Positions 61,265 to 64,000 of a DNA stretch of 64,000 nt are shown here, piece by piece. The stretch is from Rhyacichthys aspro. Lineage: Eukaryota > Chordata > Actinopteri > Gobiiformes > Rhyacichthyidae. The stretch spans positions 5,383,118-5,447,117 of the forward strand of contig CM072148.1 in assembly GCA_036850595.1 (NCBI GenBank), given 5' to 3'. Below the pieces are notes generated by a model. The model worked only from the letters and a program-made list of their open reading frames with translations. It made no database searches and was not told the DNA's origin. Position 1 is the first letter of the stretch, and each line of letters starts with the position of its first letter. The position numbers and the translations under genes are program-made.

Positions 61265-61520
61265 CTTAAAAGTTTATCACCGGTTGGCAGTTTTGGCAAG
61301 TGATAAAAATGACCAGTGGGAGAGGCTGATGTGGTTTGACAGGCACGCCGGGATGAAAATAGCACGCTGCATACGTTTACCTTGCTGTTTTCAAAGGAGC
61401 CGGGCACCACGCTGGCACGGCTGCCCAGGCCCATGTTCATCCATTCATCCACTGCTCAGGGGCCTGTCACCACACTCACTTCAAAGCTCACTTTATCAGT
61501 CGCCACGGCCATTCTGCATC
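61265..61520. promoter_or_regulatory. Candidate conserved noncoding element with paired GATA sites
   Basis: TTTATCAC at 61273-61280 and GTGATAAA at 61300-61307 form a perfect inverted pair 19 bases apart, each with a GATA-type core. The spacer has TTGGCAG and TTTTGGCAAG. A GC-richer unique stretch follows. Confidence 0.4.
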
Positions 61521-62372
61521 AACAAACACACTTAGGAAATTTACATATGTTTATTTTAGAACGGTGCTCGTAAGTTGTTGCTGAGAAAAGAAACAATAGA
61601 GAACAAGGCTAGTCGTCAGTATGGTATATATGTTTAATACAATGTGGTGAAATAAAAGTGTTAGAAAAGTAGTTAAAGAGGCCCAAAAGTCAGGGTTTAC
61701 CTGAAACTTAAAAAATAATAAAGCTGTAACACAAATACAAGAGCTACAAATATTGTTCCTGTTTTAATCTTTCTATTTAACAATTTATGTAATCTGACTA
61801 ACAATAGAATTCATACACTTGTGTTGAAGTTTTTGTATTCCATTGAGCCTTCTGGGCCACCGTAGTTTCAGTCGTCTATTGTAACAGTGGTTGTCACATG
61901 TTGATATATACAGAACTGAGTTGTCCTTAGGGCTACAAAAGATTATAGTGACTTAACTCAGTGTAAGTGCCCCACAGGCAGGTACCACATAAGGATTATA
62001 TACCAATGTAAATGTAACATACAGTAGGAGCATTGTTTCTGCATCAGAGAACATAGGCACTGTGCCATATCACAAAACATATTTACTGTGTAACAGCAGG
62101 AACTAGTGGTGAAATACAGGTTGGTTCAGGAAAAGGTGGAGATGTCATATGTTTATTTGAGTTGTCTTCTTCTTTGAAACAGAGACTGGCCCCACTTTTT
62201 TAAACTTTGTGTTGCTCTGTTATGTTTTTTTCATCGACAACTAAAAGTAAAGGTACGATATACAGTGTTTTCAAGTGTAGTAAAGTAAATTAATCCTCAG
62301 AAAATGAAACTCTCTTTTACTTCACACCTGTGGCCTCCAAGTGATATGTATCTGTAAACACACTGTCCTCTG
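61521..62372. other. AT-rich intergenic stretch, no gene seen
   Basis: Nothing recognised. Confidence 0.5.
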
Positions 62373-62401
62373 CATCATCATCATCATCATCATCATCATC
62401 C
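62373..62401 (+). repeat. (CAT)n microsatellite
   Basis: About nine CAT units in a row. Confidence 0.95.
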
Positions 62402-62489
62402 ACCAATCACAACTCACAGGAAAACAGAAATACACTGAAACTACTCTATATGTTAACATTCACCTGCCAATCCACTGTATTATAGTGTT

Positions 62490-62555
62490 CAGTTGGAGAC
62501 CGGGGATCGATTCCGGCTCGGGTCATTTGCTCACGTCATTGTGCTCATCAGACAA
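62490..62555 (+). mobile_element. tRNA-derived SINE fragment around the B box
   Basis: GGATCGATTCC at 62504-62514 fits a polymerase III B box. It is followed by GGCTCGGGTCATTTGCTCAC and GTCATT, the same order as in the SINE at 19640. Both head and tail are missing. Confidence 0.55.
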
Positions 62556-62989
62556 CCAAAAAGTATCCTCATGTTGTAGGTCATTCTTATAGATTTTTAC
62601 AAACATAGGACCTTGTCATCAATGCAGCATAACAATCTGTCCATGTAAAAAAAAAGGTTCTAATTATATATTAGCTAACTTTATGTGAATTCGGAAACAT
62701 AGTTTGCTTCACTCGTCATAAATGAAGACATTCAATACTTGTGTGTAATTGTAAACATGGATGTGCTTTTCACTTGTTAGAGCACAGTTGAAACAGAACT
62801 TATTTACTCTCACTGTAGCAGCAGAACGTGAGGATCAAATAGCCACTGGCAATCCCCACTTTTCTGTCTGCGAACACTTTTTAGTCCCAGCAGTTTTCTT
62901 GAAGATGAATTGCTGCTTTTTACCTGCTTCTATCCGTCTCCCCTTCATCCTCCCGCCTTCAGCTCACACAACTGAAACACAGCTCGGAT

Positions 62990-63011
62990 AAGAAGAAGAA
63001 GAAGAAGAAGA
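62990..63011 (+). repeat. (AAG)n microsatellite
   Basis: About seven AAG units. Confidence 0.9.
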
Positions 63012-63059
63012 GGAGCGCTGCGAGTAAACAGAACAAAAATATCAGTTTGCCTTGTCTCC

Positions 63060-63310
63060 CCTCTCTCTCTCCGCCTCTGGATGTGTGATCACTAACATCT
63101 TCTGCATGTACGGAGGGATGGGCGCTGGTTTGACTCGCAGATTGTTAAATCACACCTCTGAGTGTGTCTCTTAGCTCAGGGCCCCTGCAGCTTACATAAT
63201 CCTCTGATGTGAGCGCGTCTGGAGCGGGGCCAGCCGAGGATGGAGGAACACTAACAGGACTGAAGGACTGAGGGGAGAGCGGTGACGACAGGAGCAGTGA
63301 GTGCTAACAC
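63060..63310 (+). promoter_or_regulatory. Candidate regulatory island or noncoding first exon
   Basis: GC-richer unique sequence (GAGCGCGTCTGGAGCGGGGCC) that ends with a consensus-like splice donor, GAGCA|GTGAGT, at 63297. It could be a 5' UTR exon of a plus-strand gene lying beyond the window, or an enhancer. There is no open frame to decide. Confidence 0.25.
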
Positions 63311-64000
63311 TGTCGACAAGGCCCGTCTGCTGGATCCTAAAATCCCACTGCATCAGGAGCTGCTAGGTCAAAGATACAAAGGCAACAGAAGCTCTCCTTC
63401 ATGCCCCAGAAAGGTTTTTTAATCTCAGACAATGTTAAGAATGTGACTATGTCTTTATACAGTCATCACTGTGTCAACTAATCATTGGAATGGTTCTAAC
63501 AATAAAATCAAAACAAAAAAAAGACAAGATGTAAAATCTTTTAACGACATTGCCATTTGAGGGACTCATACAAACATATTCTAACGTATGACCCGAGATT
63601 TAATGTGTCAGTGTCAGGATGTGGTTCATTTTCAACATTAGGACTTAGTTATGAATGAACTAATGACATCTGTTTTATGAGCACAATATAAATCACTCTG
63701 CTTCTACAGTCAATACATGAAGCACTTGAATTGAAAGCATTTTCCATTCACTTCCTTCCACAATGTATTTATTCAAATAGATTATTATGAGAATATAATT
63801 TCAAAGAACTTTCTCACTGTGGCAGATCTGACTCAATGCTTCTAATACAGTTTTAAACAGGAGCCATGTGCTAATGCAAAAGATGAGATGGACAAGTGAA
63901 TATGTAATGGTATATTAGCACCAAACAGATTCTTAAATTCTATTCTACTTTAACCAATTGTAGCTGTTTATATACATATAACCATTTTAAATAATGCATG
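63311..64000. other. AT-rich intergenic end of window, no gene seen
   Basis: No recognisable gene, repeat or RNA. Confidence 0.5.

Overview
The window is vertebrate, almost certainly teleost fish, genomic DNA: about 60 kb of AT-rich intergenic sequence around one recognisable protein-coding gene. The gene is pou4f2 (brn3b), a POU class IV homeodomain transcription factor on the minus strand. It has two coding exons, joined as 3465..3223 and 2933..2007, which encode 389 residues. The spliced protein matches the POU4F2 family end to end. The teleost assignment rests on the compact 289-bp intron and on the interspersed repeats: tRNA-derived SINE heads and tails, a LINE-type 3' tail, and dispersed repeats of a kind familiar from spiny-rayed fish.

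Layout. Bases 1-2006 hold a small inverted-repeat transposon (MITE) and the 3' flank of pou4f2. Bases 2007-3465 are the gene. Bases 3466-4745 are its 5' flank, with a long pyrimidine tract and a block carrying three TAATTA homeodomain cores. Two more members of the MITE family lie at 6.4-7.1 kb, and a pair of diverged direct repeats at 8.2 and 11.7 kb. A promoter-like patch at 9.75-9.88 kb has two CACGTG E-boxes and what may be a minus-strand first exon. From 10.8 kb to the right end no gene is recognisable. That stretch alternates between AT-rich filler with decayed repeats and GC-richer, motif-dense islands that look like conserved noncoding elements, as expected of the gene desert around a developmental regulator.

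The most interesting structures are these. (1) A perfect inverted pair of POU octamers at 17418-17443, about 100 bp from an ATAATTAAT Brn-3-type core, is a possible POU-autoregulatory element. (2) An almost perfect hairpin with 83-bp arms lies at 45009-45182, followed by a 14-unit 21-bp tandem array inside an apparent hAT-like element. (3) Three MITEs with shared termini sit on both sides of pou4f2. (4) Several candidate enhancers carry sharply defined palindromes or sites, including a CArG box, a TGATTAATCA palindrome, paired GATA sites and a nuclear-receptor half-site. All regulatory calls are inference from motifs and base composition. No alignment could be run, so conservation is untested.
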